NCBI GenBank assembly: GCA_964586835.1
Contig: CAZPIC010000049.1
Location: 1-13,434 of the forward strand
Length of the DNA: 13,434 nucleotides
Direction: 5' to 3'
DNA from: CAZLYF01 sp964586835
GTDB lineage: Bacteria; Bacillota; Clostridia; Christensenellales; Aristaeellaceae
Under the pieces are notes generated by a model. The model was not told the origin of the DNA. It searched no databases and was given only the letters and a program-made list of their open reading frames with translations. This document shows positions 6,544 to 11,854 of the stretch, in pieces. A program made the position numbers and the translations under genes. Numbering within the stretch: the stretch's first letter is position 1; every line of letters begins with the position of its first letter.

Positions 6544-7372
6544 AAACACGCCTGGGGAGGACGGGCTTTCAGGAGAGCACGGGCTGAGCCTCCATATCAG
6601 GACAGAGCGCTACAGCATCCTCTTTGACATGGGAACGGGCGGACTTTTTGCGACAAACGCAGCAAAGCTTGGCGTGAACCTGGAGGAGGTCGATCTTGCC
6701 ATCGTGTCGCATGGACACTATGATCATGGCGGAGGGCTTCAGGCGTTTCTCTCCCTGAATGCCCAGGCACCGGTCTTTGTGCACGCGGATGCCTTCAGAG
6801 GGCACTTTGCCAGGAGGAAGGGCGGCCATGATGAGGACATCGGACTGGATCCGCGGTTGCGGGATCATCCGCGCCTTGTGTTAACCGGGGACAGGCACGT
6901 TCCTGGCGAAGATCTTCTTCTGTTTTCCGATGTGCGGGGACGCCGCCTGATCCCGGCTGGGAACCGTACCCTGTTTCGGCAAGCGGGGAGCAGAACCATT
7001 CCGGATGATTTCAGCCACGAGCAAAACCTGATCATCAGCGAGGGAGAGACAAGTGTCCTGGTGACGGGATGCTCCCACAGGGGAATCATCAATATCCTGG
7101 AGAGGTTTAAGGAACTGATGGGCAAGGCGCCCGACTGCGTTGTGGGGGGATTGCATCTGAGCAATCCGGCGCTTGGGACGGGAGAGGATGCGACGGTGGT
7201 GGACACGGTCGCGGAAGTCCTGAAGGCCGACGACATCCTTTGCTATACGGGCCACTGCACGGGAGATGCTTCCGCGGCACGGTTGCAGTCTATTCTCGGT
7301 GACAGGCTAAAGCTTCTGAGAACCGGACTGCGTTTTGAATGTGAGGAGGCGGGAGGAGCAGATGGACTCTGA
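6518..7372 (+). CDS. Metallo-beta-lactamase-fold hydrolase (COG1237-like)
   Basis: A 284-residue MBL-fold protein. ATG 6518 is preferred over the adjacent ATG 6515 because AAGGAG at 6505-6510 is then 7 nt away. Metal ligands are visible: SHGHYDHGGG (64-73; H65, H67, D69, H70), GCSHRGI (184-190; H187), GGLHL (210-214) and the late TGHCTG (244-249; H246). EHGLSLHI near the N-terminus and this motif set match the group often annotated, by similarity to a methanopterin-pathway enzyme, as dihydropterin-ribofuranosylaminobenzene phosphate synthase. That name is weakly supported. The gene overlaps the ATPase upstream by 26 nt and the Mrp gene downstream by 11 nt, so it is firmly part of the cluster. 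It may act on a cofactor precursor or thiol adduct, which is speculation. Confidence 0.88.
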   Translation: MLRFTVLAENTPGEDGLSGEHGLSLHIRTERYSILFDMGTGGLFATNAAKLGVNLEEVDLAIVSHGHYDHGGGLQAFLSLNAQAPVFVHADAFRGHFARRKGGHDEDIGLDPRLRDHPRLVLTGDRHVPGEDLLLFSDVRGRRLIPAGNRTLFRQAGSRTIPDDFSHEQNLIISEGETSVLVTGCSHRGIINILERFKELMGKAPDCVVGGLHLSNPALGTGEDATVVDTVAEVLKADDILCYTGHCTGDASAARLQSILGDRLKLLRTGLRFECEEAGGADGL

Positions 7373-8204
7373 CTGTGACAGAAACTGCGAAAGCTGCGCC
7401 GAGGACTGTGCCGAGAGAAAGAAAGACGAGCAAGGCCATGGCACCCCCCTGCCCGCGCACAGCCGGATCGGAAGGGTGATCGGCGTTGTCAGTGGAAAGG
7501 GCGGCGTTGGGAAGTCGCTGGTGACATCGTTGCTGGCGGTTGCAATGAACCGTCTGGGCCATCGTGTGGGCATTCTTGACGCGGACATCACAGGCCCGTC
7601 TATTCCCCGGGCCTTTGGCCTCCGGGGGAAAGCCTTTGGCAGCACCGCAGGAATCTTCCCCGCCACCAGCAAGGAAGGCATCCTGATCATGTCGGTCAAC
7701 CTGCTGCTTGAAAACGAAACGGACCCGGTCGTCTGGAGGGGCCCCCTGATCGGCAATACGGTCCGGAGTTTCTGGACGGATGTCATCTGGGGCGACCTGG
7801 ATATCCTGTTCATCGACATGCCGCCCGGCACGGGAGACGTGCCCCTGACCGTGTTTAGAGAAATCCCTGTGGACGGGCTGATCGTCGTTGCGTCTCCCCA
7901 GGAACTGGTCGCCATGATCGTTGCGAAAGCCGTGCGCATGGCCGAGATGATGGAGATCCCTATCATCGGCCTGGTGGAGAATATGTCTTATTTTGTGTGC
8001 CCCGACACCGGGAAGAAGCATCCGCTCTTTGGCGAGAGCCATATTGGAGAGGTGGCCGAAAAACACCGACTTGCGCTTCTGGCCCGTATTCCTGTGGACC
8101 CGAAGCTATCGGAGGCCTGCGATCGGGGCGAGATAGAATCCTTCCGGGGCTTTGGTTTTGATGCCCTTGAAGAGGCGCTGCTCGGGCGCGGGAGGGAGAG
8201 GTAG
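7362..8204 (+). CDS. mrp: Mrp/Nbp35-type Fe-S cluster carrier ATPase
   Basis: A 280-residue P-loop ATPase of the Mrp/ApbC/Nbp35 family, which holds Fe-S clusters and hands them to apoproteins in the cytoplasm. ATG 7362 follows GGGAGGAG and overlaps the MBL gene by 11 nt. Deviant Walker A is SGKGGVGKS (44-52); the family motifs DADITGPSIPR (73-83), WRGPL (125-129) and DMPPGTGD (152-159) are intact. The N-terminus has a C5-C9-C12-C16 cysteine cluster like the extra site of Nbp35-type proteins. The C-terminal CPxC motif, which bridges the Fe-S cluster in a dimer, reads CPDT (213-216), so the second cysteine is missing. A fused orange-protein domain, as in Desulfovibrio MrpORP, is absent; separate NifX genes flank it instead. 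Confidence 0.94.
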   Translation: MDSDCDRNCESCAEDCAERKKDEQGHGTPLPAHSRIGRVIGVVSGKGGVGKSLVTSLLAVAMNRLGHRVGILDADITGPSIPRAFGLRGKAFGSTAGIFPATSKEGILIMSVNLLLENETDPVVWRGPLIGNTVRSFWTDVIWGDLDILFIDMPPGTGDVPLTVFREIPVDGLIVVASPQELVAMIVAKAVRMAEMMEIPIIGLVENMSYFVCPDTGKKHPLFGESHIGEVAEKHRLALLARIPVDPKLSEACDRGEIESFRGFGFDALEEALLGRGRER

Positions 8205-8206
8205 CG

Positions 8207-8656
8207 ATGGGGACGCACGCACTGAGGGCCTGCGAGCTGTACAGGCAGGGATACAACTGTGCGCAGGCCGTGTTCGCCGCCTTCTGCGACGTCACAGGGA
8301 TGGATGAACAAAGAGCGCTCAGGGAAGCCTCTTCCTTCGGAGGGGGGATGGGGCGGCTTAGGGAAGCCTGCGGCGCCGTGACAGCCATGTTCATGGTCGC
8401 CGGGATCCGGTATGGCTGCGTAGACCCGTCAGATGCCCAGGGAAAGTCCGAGCACTACCGGCTGGTCCAGAAACTGGCTTACAAGTTCAGGGCACGCCAC
8501 GGGAGCTACGTCTGCCGGGAGCTTCTGGGGCTGGACGGCCCGGATGACCCTGAACCGCAGCCCGGGAGGCCCTCGGGGAAGCACACGGCCCTTTGCGAGA
8601 CCTTTGTCAGGGACGCGGCGGATATATTGGATGACTTGATCGAAGAGGAGGGATGA
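8207..8656 (+). CDS. C_GCAxxG_C_C family cysteine-motif protein
   Basis: A 149-residue member of the C_GCAxxG_C_C family, starting 2 nt after the Mrp stop behind a GGGAGGGAGAGG purine tract. Conserved elements are GYNCAQAVF (15-23), FGGGMGRLREACGAVTA (44-60), the C103 of YVCRELLG, and the late C130. The spaced cysteines suggest a redox or metal-binding protein, and members commonly sit next to Fe-S, oxidoreductase or transport genes. No experimentally supported function was recalled. The C-terminal tail is acidic (DDLIEEEG). Its position between Mrp and the second NifX gene implies a part in the same metal-sulfur process. Confidence 0.88.
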   Translation: MGTHALRACELYRQGYNCAQAVFAAFCDVTGMDEQRALREASSFGGGMGRLREACGAVTAMFMVAGIRYGCVDPSDAQGKSEHYRLVQKLAYKFRARHGSYVCRELLGLDGPDDPEPQPGRPSGKHTALCETFVRDAADILDDLIEEEG

Positions 8657-8660
8657 GACC

Positions 8661-9014
8661 ATGAAAATCGCGGTTGCGGCCGACGGTGGCCAGGTTACGC
8701 AGCACTTTGGCCATTGTGAACAGTTTCATATCTACACCGGAGAAAAGGGTGCGATCGTGAGCGAAGAGACGGTGCAAAACCCGGGACACAAGCCGGGCTT
8801 CCTGCCCAACTTCCTGGGAGATCTCGGTGTCCGTGTCATCATTTCGGGAGGCATGGGTGGAGGCGCCGTCGAAATATTCAACAGCAGGGACATTGAGGTG
8901 GTTGTCGGTGCCTCCGGAAGCGCGAGACAGGCTGCGGAAGCCTGGCTTCGCGGAGAGCTTAGCTCCACGGGCGCTGTCTGCCACCAGCACTCCGGGGGAG
9001 GCGAGAACGACTGA
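8661..9014 (+). CDS. NifX/NafY-like dinitrogenase iron-molybdenum cofactor family protein (second copy)
   Basis: A 117-residue cofactor-binding-fold protein. ATG 8661 follows AGGAGGGA (8646-8653) with 7-nt spacing, 4 nt after the preceding stop. The signature HFGHCEQFHIY (16-26) is close to the HFGrC form of NifX and orange proteins. The glycine core IISGGMGGGAVEIF (about 61-74) and a C-terminal CHQHSGG follow. It differs clearly from the first NifX copy, which has SFGRAPFF and no C-terminal Cys-His segment. It could be the actual cluster carrier while the other copy is a chaperone, or the reverse. It is the last gene of the cluster; an AT-rich leader and a separate gene follow. Confidence 0.92.
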   Translation: MKIAVAADGGQVTQHFGHCEQFHIYTGEKGAIVSEETVQNPGHKPGFLPNFLGDLGVRVIISGGMGGGAVEIFNSRDIEVVVGASGSARQAAEAWLRGELSSTGAVCHQHSGGGEND

Positions 9015-9042
9015 ATTTAACATTTCAGAGAAGGCTTGTGTT

Positions 9043-9068
9043 TAGACAATATTTGGAATGGGTATAAA
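9043..9068 (+). promoter_or_regulatory. AT-rich promoter region of the peroxiredoxin gene
   Basis: The 81-nt gap before the peroxiredoxin gene is far richer in A/T than its surroundings. TATAAA at 9063-9068 matches a -10 at 5 of 6 positions. TAGACA at 9043-9048 matches a -35 at 5 of 6, but the 14-nt spacing is short. The alternative -10 TAAACT (9065-9070) gives 16 nt. The exact elements are uncertain although a promoter here is likely. No convincing PerR box was found. Confidence 0.4.
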
Positions 9069-9095
9069 CTATTAGATTATTTAAGGAGGTTCATC

Positions 9096-9773
9096 ATGGA
9101 AGAAACCACCACCCGACTTCCCCTGATCGGGGAACCCGCTCCGTCCTTTACAGCGATCACGACCCAGGGCACCATTAACTTTCCGGAAGACTATAAGGGG
9201 AAATGGGTCATCCTCTTTTCGCACCCCGCGGACTTCACCCCTGTTTGCACGACGGAGTTCATGACTTTCGCAACCATGGCCGAGGAATTTAAAGCCCTCA
9301 ACACGGAACTGGTGGGGCTGTCCGTAGACTCGCTCTACGCCCACATCGCCTGGCTGCGCAAGATCCAGGAATTCGAATGGAAGGGAATGAAGAACGTCGA
9401 GGTCGAGTTCCCGCTCATCGAGGACATACGGATGGACGTGGCGAAGAAGTACGGCATGATCCAGCCCGGCCAGTCAAACACTCAGGCGGTCCGCGCTGTG
9501 TTTGTGGTCGACCCTGAGGGCAAGGTCCGCACGATTCTCTACTATCCTCTCTCCATGGGGCGCAATTTTGATGAGATCAAGCGCATCATCCTGGCGCTGC
9601 AGAAAGCGGACGCCGACGGGGTGGCCACGCCTGCCGACTGGCGGCCCGGCGACGACGTCATCGTTCCCACAGCGGGTTCCTGCGGAACAGCCAAGGAACG
9701 CACGGAGAGTGATGACCCGAACCAGTACTGCCTGGACTGGTTCATGTGCTTCAGGCGCGAAGGAAAGAAATAG
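9096..9773 (+). CDS. Peroxiredoxin, Prx6 / archaeal-type AhpC-TSA family
   Basis: A 225-residue thiol peroxidase that reduces H2O2 and organic hydroperoxides in the cytoplasm. ATG 9096 has a near-perfect TAAGGAGGT ribosome binding site at 9082-9090; an upstream in-frame ATG at 9036 lies in the promoter region. The peroxidatic cysteine is C51 in HPADFTPVCTTEF, with the active-site Pro and Thr of PxxxT/SxxC present. C212 and C218 in the tail (YCLDWFMCFR) keep the six-residue spacing of the resolving cysteines in archaeal Prx6-type enzymes. The length and long C-terminal domain fit that subfamily. It stands just after the Fe-S cluster genes and has its own promoter and terminator. No peroxiredoxin reductase is adjacent. 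Confidence 0.95.
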   Translation: MEETTTRLPLIGEPAPSFTAITTQGTINFPEDYKGKWVILFSHPADFTPVCTTEFMTFATMAEEFKALNTELVGLSVDSLYAHIAWLRKIQEFEWKGMKNVEVEFPLIEDIRMDVAKKYGMIQPGQSNTQAVRAVFVVDPEGKVRTILYYPLSMGRNFDEIKRIILALQKADADGVATPADWRPGDDVIVPTAGSCGTAKERTESDDPNQYCLDWFMCFRREGKK

Positions 9774-9798
9774 CCTGAAACCCCCACGCGATCCAAAA

Positions 9799-9825
9799 AG
9801 GCCGGCTCCCGCCGGCCTCTTTCTT
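9799..9825 (+). terminator. Rho-independent terminator after the peroxiredoxin gene
   Basis: AGGCCGGC (9799-9806) and GCCGGCCT (9811-9818) form a perfect 8-bp stem with a TCCC loop. An A-run precedes it and CTTTCTT follows. It lies 25 nt after the stop codon. Confidence 0.85.
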
Positions 9826-9847
9826 ATGAAGCCCCTTGAGAGGCAGG

Positions 9848-9855
9848 CTTTCCGA
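9848..9855. repeat. Left copy of 8-bp direct repeat (target-site duplication)
   Basis: CTTTCCGA, followed by G at 9856, is repeated exactly at 10048-10055 (G at 10056). The two copies flank the inverted-repeat element and look like a target duplication. Confidence 0.65.
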
Positions 9856-10047
9856 GGCTCTTCATTCACTTCCGTGAAGCAGTAGGCGGTACATTGCCAA
9901 CGATTTTCATGGCATGGCCACCGTGATAGCTTTTTGACAGCAAGCCAGCCCGTTTTACTCATGGAGTGGCTCTCGGGCTGGCGGTTTCACGGTGGCCAAG
10001 GTTCACAATCGTTGGCCGGACTTTTTCACGAAGATAGATGAAGAGTC
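9856..10047. mobile_element. ISL3-like MITE (non-autonomous element, about 192 bp)
   Basis: The two halves are long, imperfect inverted copies. The ends read GGCTCTTCAT (left) and, reversed, GACTCTTCAT (right). Inwards, CTTCCGTGAA pairs with TTCACGAAG apart from one bulge. GCCAACGATT (9896-9905) pairs with 10007-10016, GGCCACCGTGA (9916-9926) with 9987-9997, and GCCAGCCCG (9944-9952) with 9974-9982. An 8-bp direct repeat flanks the whole. No protein is encoded. GG(N)CTCTTC ends and 8-bp duplications are recalled as features of the ISL3 family, which is the basis of the family call. The element sits between the peroxiredoxin terminator and the transporter promoter and breaks no gene. As RNA it would fold into a long interrupted hairpin. 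Confidence 0.7.
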
Positions 10048-10055
10048 CTTTCCGA
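10048..10055. repeat. Right copy of 8-bp direct repeat (target-site duplication)
   Basis: CTTTCCGA, identical to 9848-9855, immediately outside the right end of the inverted-repeat element. Confidence 0.65.
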
Positions 10056-10063
10056 GCGCTTTT

Positions 10064-10090
10064 TTGAAGTTTGGAGAAACCGTGTACAAT
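10064..10090 (+). promoter_or_regulatory. Candidate promoter of the EamA transporter gene
   Basis: TACAAT (10085-10090) is a good -10 with 5 of 6 matches. TTGAAG (10064-10069) is a fair -35 at a short 15-nt spacing. It lies just outside the MITE, about 50 nt before the transporter start. The insertion therefore seems to have left the promoter intact. Confidence 0.42.
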
Positions 10091-10141
10091 GGCTGTGGTC
10101 TGTGAAACGAGAACACACACTGCGTGAAAGGAAGCATCCAC

Positions 10142-11026
10142 ATGGAACAGCTCGGAGCCCTGGCCGCCATGGGCGCGGCGCTTATGTGGTCCATCAACGG
10201 CGTCGTTGCCGAAAAGAAAGGAAAAGGCTTTGACGGTGGCAGCTTGAACTTTGGGCGCCTGCTTCTGGGCTTTCTTCTCATCACCACGTTGAACCTGGCC
10301 TTGGGAGGCGCTGCCCTGCCCCCGTTTCTGGGCCTGTCGCCGCTGATGTTGGCTATCTCCGGCCTCTTTGGCTTTTCCTTGGGGGATACCTTTCTTTACG
10401 GCGCCTTTCAGACGATCGGCGCGAGGGTCACCCTTTTAATTTTTTCCTTTTCTCCGGTTCTGACAGCAATTCTGAGCTTTTTTCTGTTTAACGAGACGCT
10501 CAACACGGTCAATCTGCTGGGCATCTTTCTGGTGATCGCGGGCATCCTGGCTGTTGTAAGCAGCCGGGGCGCTCAAGCCGGTCCCAGCCTAAATCTCAAG
10601 GGGATCGTGTATGCCGGGCTGGCTGCCCTGGGGCAGTCCCTCGGCACGGTGTTCAGCAAGCTGGGGCTTCAGCAGGGCATTTCGCCTCTTGTGGCGACTC
10701 AGATCAGGCTGATAGGCGGCATTCTGGGGATGGCTGTGGTGCTGTCTCTTGGCAAAAAGTGGTCCGAGCTGGGCAGAGCAGCCTGCTCTGCCAGCGCCAG
10801 GCTGGTGATCGTGACGAGTGCTGTGCTTGGAACGCTGCTGGGCGTCGTGCTGTCGATGGTCTCCCTTCAGCTGACTAAGGCAGCCATCGCAGCGGTGCTG
10901 ATGTCCACGATGCCCATCCTGATCCTGCCGCTCTCTGTGCTGTTCCTGAAGGAGAAACTCAGTACCCGGGATATCGCGGGCGCCGTCCTTTCGGTGGCAG
11001 GCATGGCGGTGCTGGCGATTTTTTAG
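10142..11026 (+). CDS. EamA-family (DMT superfamily) membrane transporter
   Basis: A 294-residue membrane protein with about ten hydrophobic segments in two tandem EamA repeats (about 3-131 and 153-294), the normal architecture of drug/metabolite exporters. ATG 10142 has AAAGGAAG upstream at good spacing; an in-frame GTG at 10124 lies ahead of that site. The first helix carries GALMWSINGV-type residues (AALMWSINGVVAEK, 12-25). FNETLN (106-111) and the matching FLKEKLS (about 258-264) are the repeated helix-end motifs seen in EamA proteins. It probably exports a small molecule such as an amino acid or metabolite. The substrate cannot be assigned. It is monocistronic, bounded by the MITE on the left and degraded DNA on the right. 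Confidence 0.92.
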   Translation: MEQLGALAAMGAALMWSINGVVAEKKGKGFDGGSLNFGRLLLGFLLITTLNLALGGAALPPFLGLSPLMLAISGLFGFSLGDTFLYGAFQTIGARVTLLIFSFSPVLTAILSFFLFNETLNTVNLLGIFLVIAGILAVVSSRGAQAGPSLNLKGIVYAGLAALGQSLGTVFSKLGLQQGISPLVATQIRLIGGILGMAVVLSLGKKWSELGRAACSASARLVIVTSAVLGTLLGVVLSMVSLQLTKAAIAAVLMSTMPILILPLSVLFLKEKLSTRDIAGAVLSVAGMAVLAIF

Positions 11027-11034
11027 ACTGTCAA

Positions 11035-11073
11035 GGCCGCTTCGCGGCCGTGAAGAGCAACGCTCCGCGTTGC
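11035..11073. repeat. Two tandem GC-rich hairpins after the transporter gene
   Basis: GGCCGC/GCGGCC (11035-11040, 11044-11049) with a TTC loop is followed by GCAACGC/GCGTTGC (11057-11063, 11067-11073) with a TCC loop. Each hairpin is followed by GTGAAGA after at most one base, so the unit looks repeated. No T-run follows either on the + strand. They may end the transporter transcript or mark a recombination junction, since homology of the minus-strand fragment stops about 20 nt to the right. Confidence 0.5.
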
Positions 11074-11092
11074 GTGAAGAAATTGGGGTTTT

Positions 11093-11245
11093 GAGCAGCA
11101 CCTGCCGGTTGCCGCTCTCGTTCCGGCACTCGCGCTCTCGACGATCGTATGGTTTCAGTGCAGACCGGCAATACGGACAGTCAGCTTGTTCCATCCCCGT
11201 GATGATAAACGGCTGGCGTTCTTTTCCTGAACGACAAATTGTGAT
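11093..11245 (-). pseudogene. Fragment of a CPxC zinc-ribbon protein (DUF6431-like)
   Basis: On the minus strand an open stretch of 51 codons reads as a recognisable N-terminal domain: RQPFIITGMEQ, then ADCPYCRSALKPYDRRERE and CRNESGNRQVLL. The CPYC pair followed by a KPYDRR-type basic segment resembles the IS-associated DUF6431 zinc-ribbon domain. Homology stops after VLL, where the hairpin region begins. The second cysteine pair and the rest of the protein are absent. No convincing start codon with a ribosome binding site is visible. It is probably a broken remnant of a mobile-element-associated gene; the family name is from memory. Confidence 0.5.
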
Positions 11246-11256
11246 ACATTGACCAT

Positions 11257-11415
11257 GTGGTGTTATTTGACCCTCAGAGAGTTCTTAGTTTGGATCTAAG
11301 AGAAGTCATCTCTGAGGGCTACCTCTTGCTCAGATTTGTTACCGCTGGCAATGATATCCGGCAAGTCTATGACAGGCAAATCTGGCAGCTTTCAGACACC
11401 CTGTTGCGGCTCTAA
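11257..11415 (+). other. Short unassigned open frame, 52 codons
   Basis: From GTG 11257 to TAA 11413-11415 the + strand is open, reading VVLFDPQRVLSLDLREV and onward to a tail DRQIWQLSDTLLRL. No ribosome binding site and no recognised family. It covers the 48-nt hairpin at 11271-11318, so the frame may be incidental. It is recorded because it fills the gap between two gene fragments and may be the remains of a third. Confidence 0.15.
11271..11318. repeat. Strong 48-nt inverted repeat / RNA hairpin
   Basis: CCCTCAGAGA (11271-11280) is perfectly complementary to TCTCTGAGGG (11309-11318). Inside, CTTAG (11284-11288) pairs with CTAAG (11296-11300) around a 7-nt loop, leaving an asymmetric internal loop of 3 and 8 nt. 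It sits in otherwise non-coding, degraded DNA. It could be a transposon end structure, a terminator remnant or a small structured RNA. No known RNA family was recognised. Confidence 0.6.
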
Positions 11416-11417
11416 CA

Positions 11418-11657
11418 GCAATCATCGCAAAAGCTCTTGAGCAGAATATGCGCGTTGTTATTCCTCCCAAAAGGAACAGGCGTGTTCAACGGGAGTACGA
11501 CACCTACCTTTATCGCTTACGCCATCTGGTTGAAAACGCTTTTCTACACCTCAAACGTTGGCGGGGAATTGCTACTCGTTATGCGAAGGACACCACCTCC
11601 TTCGTTGTTGCTGTCCAGATCAGGTGCATAGCCCTGTGGGCGAACGTGCTGGCATAA
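11418..11657 (+). pseudogene. 3' fragment of an IS5-family transposase
   Basis: The last ~79 codons of a DDE transposase. The frame reads AIIAKALEQNMRVVIPPKRN, then a basic stretch, then YRLRHLVENAFLHLKRWRG and IATRYAKDTTSF. The Y(2)R(3)E(6)K signature of IS4/IS5 transposases is complete, with its glutamate the third catalytic residue. The two catalytic aspartates are lost: upstream of 11418 the frame no longer resembles a transposase. A stop at 11655-11657 is the natural C-terminus. It lies beside another broken gene fragment, so this is an insertion-element graveyard and not an active copy. Confidence 0.8.
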
Positions 11658-11690
11658 ACTCGTGTCCACACTATCTAGCACTTATCCGGC

Positions 11691-11716
11691 GATATTGTGC
11701 CTGAATGGACAATATC
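11691..11716. repeat. 8-bp inverted repeat after the transposase fragment
   Basis: GATATTGT (11691-11698) and ACAATATC (11709-11716) pair perfectly around a 10-nt loop, followed by ATCATTTT. It may be a weak terminator or part of the former insertion-element end. The stem is AT-rich, so folding would be modest. Confidence 0.4.
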
Positions 11717-11804
11717 ATCATTTTAGCAGTCCTTTCCCGTGATTTGGGGCACAGGTTTTACATATATTTGTCTTTCCTTTGTTTTCAAATTAATCGGTTG
11801 TGGT

Positions 11805-11821
11805 ACATTCACACTGAATGT
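11805..11821. promoter_or_regulatory. Operator-like inverted repeat upstream of the 5'-nucleotidase gene
   Basis: ACATTCA-CAC-TGAATGT is a perfect 7-bp inverted repeat with a 3-nt spacer, 33 bp before the start codon. The region 11740-11810 is AT-rich and contains a possible -10 TATATT (11763-11768) without a clear -35. The repeat would then lie in the leader and could bind a regulator or form a small hairpin. No specific regulator is suggested by the sequence. Confidence 0.35.
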
Positions 11822-11854
11822 GCCTGGCACAAATAACACACGGAGGAAAGCAAC

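Noticed and set aside
4433..9014. Nitrogen fixation locus based on NifX-like genes
   Set aside because: No nifHDK, nifE/N or nifB-type radical SAM gene is present. NifX-fold proteins occur widely outside nitrogen fixation.
9011..9028. CTGAA/TTCAG stem at the end of the second NifX gene as a terminator
   Set aside because: Only 5 bp, AT-rich loop, overlaps the stop codon and lacks a T-run.
9896..10016. Nested hairpin read as a stand-alone riboswitch or non-coding RNA gene
   Set aside because: The pairing continues outward to ISL3-like termini and exact direct repeats, so a MITE explains it better.
11650..11690. Complete IS5-type element with terminal inverted repeats
   Set aside because: No matching left terminal repeat could be found upstream, and the transposase lacks its N-terminal two thirds.
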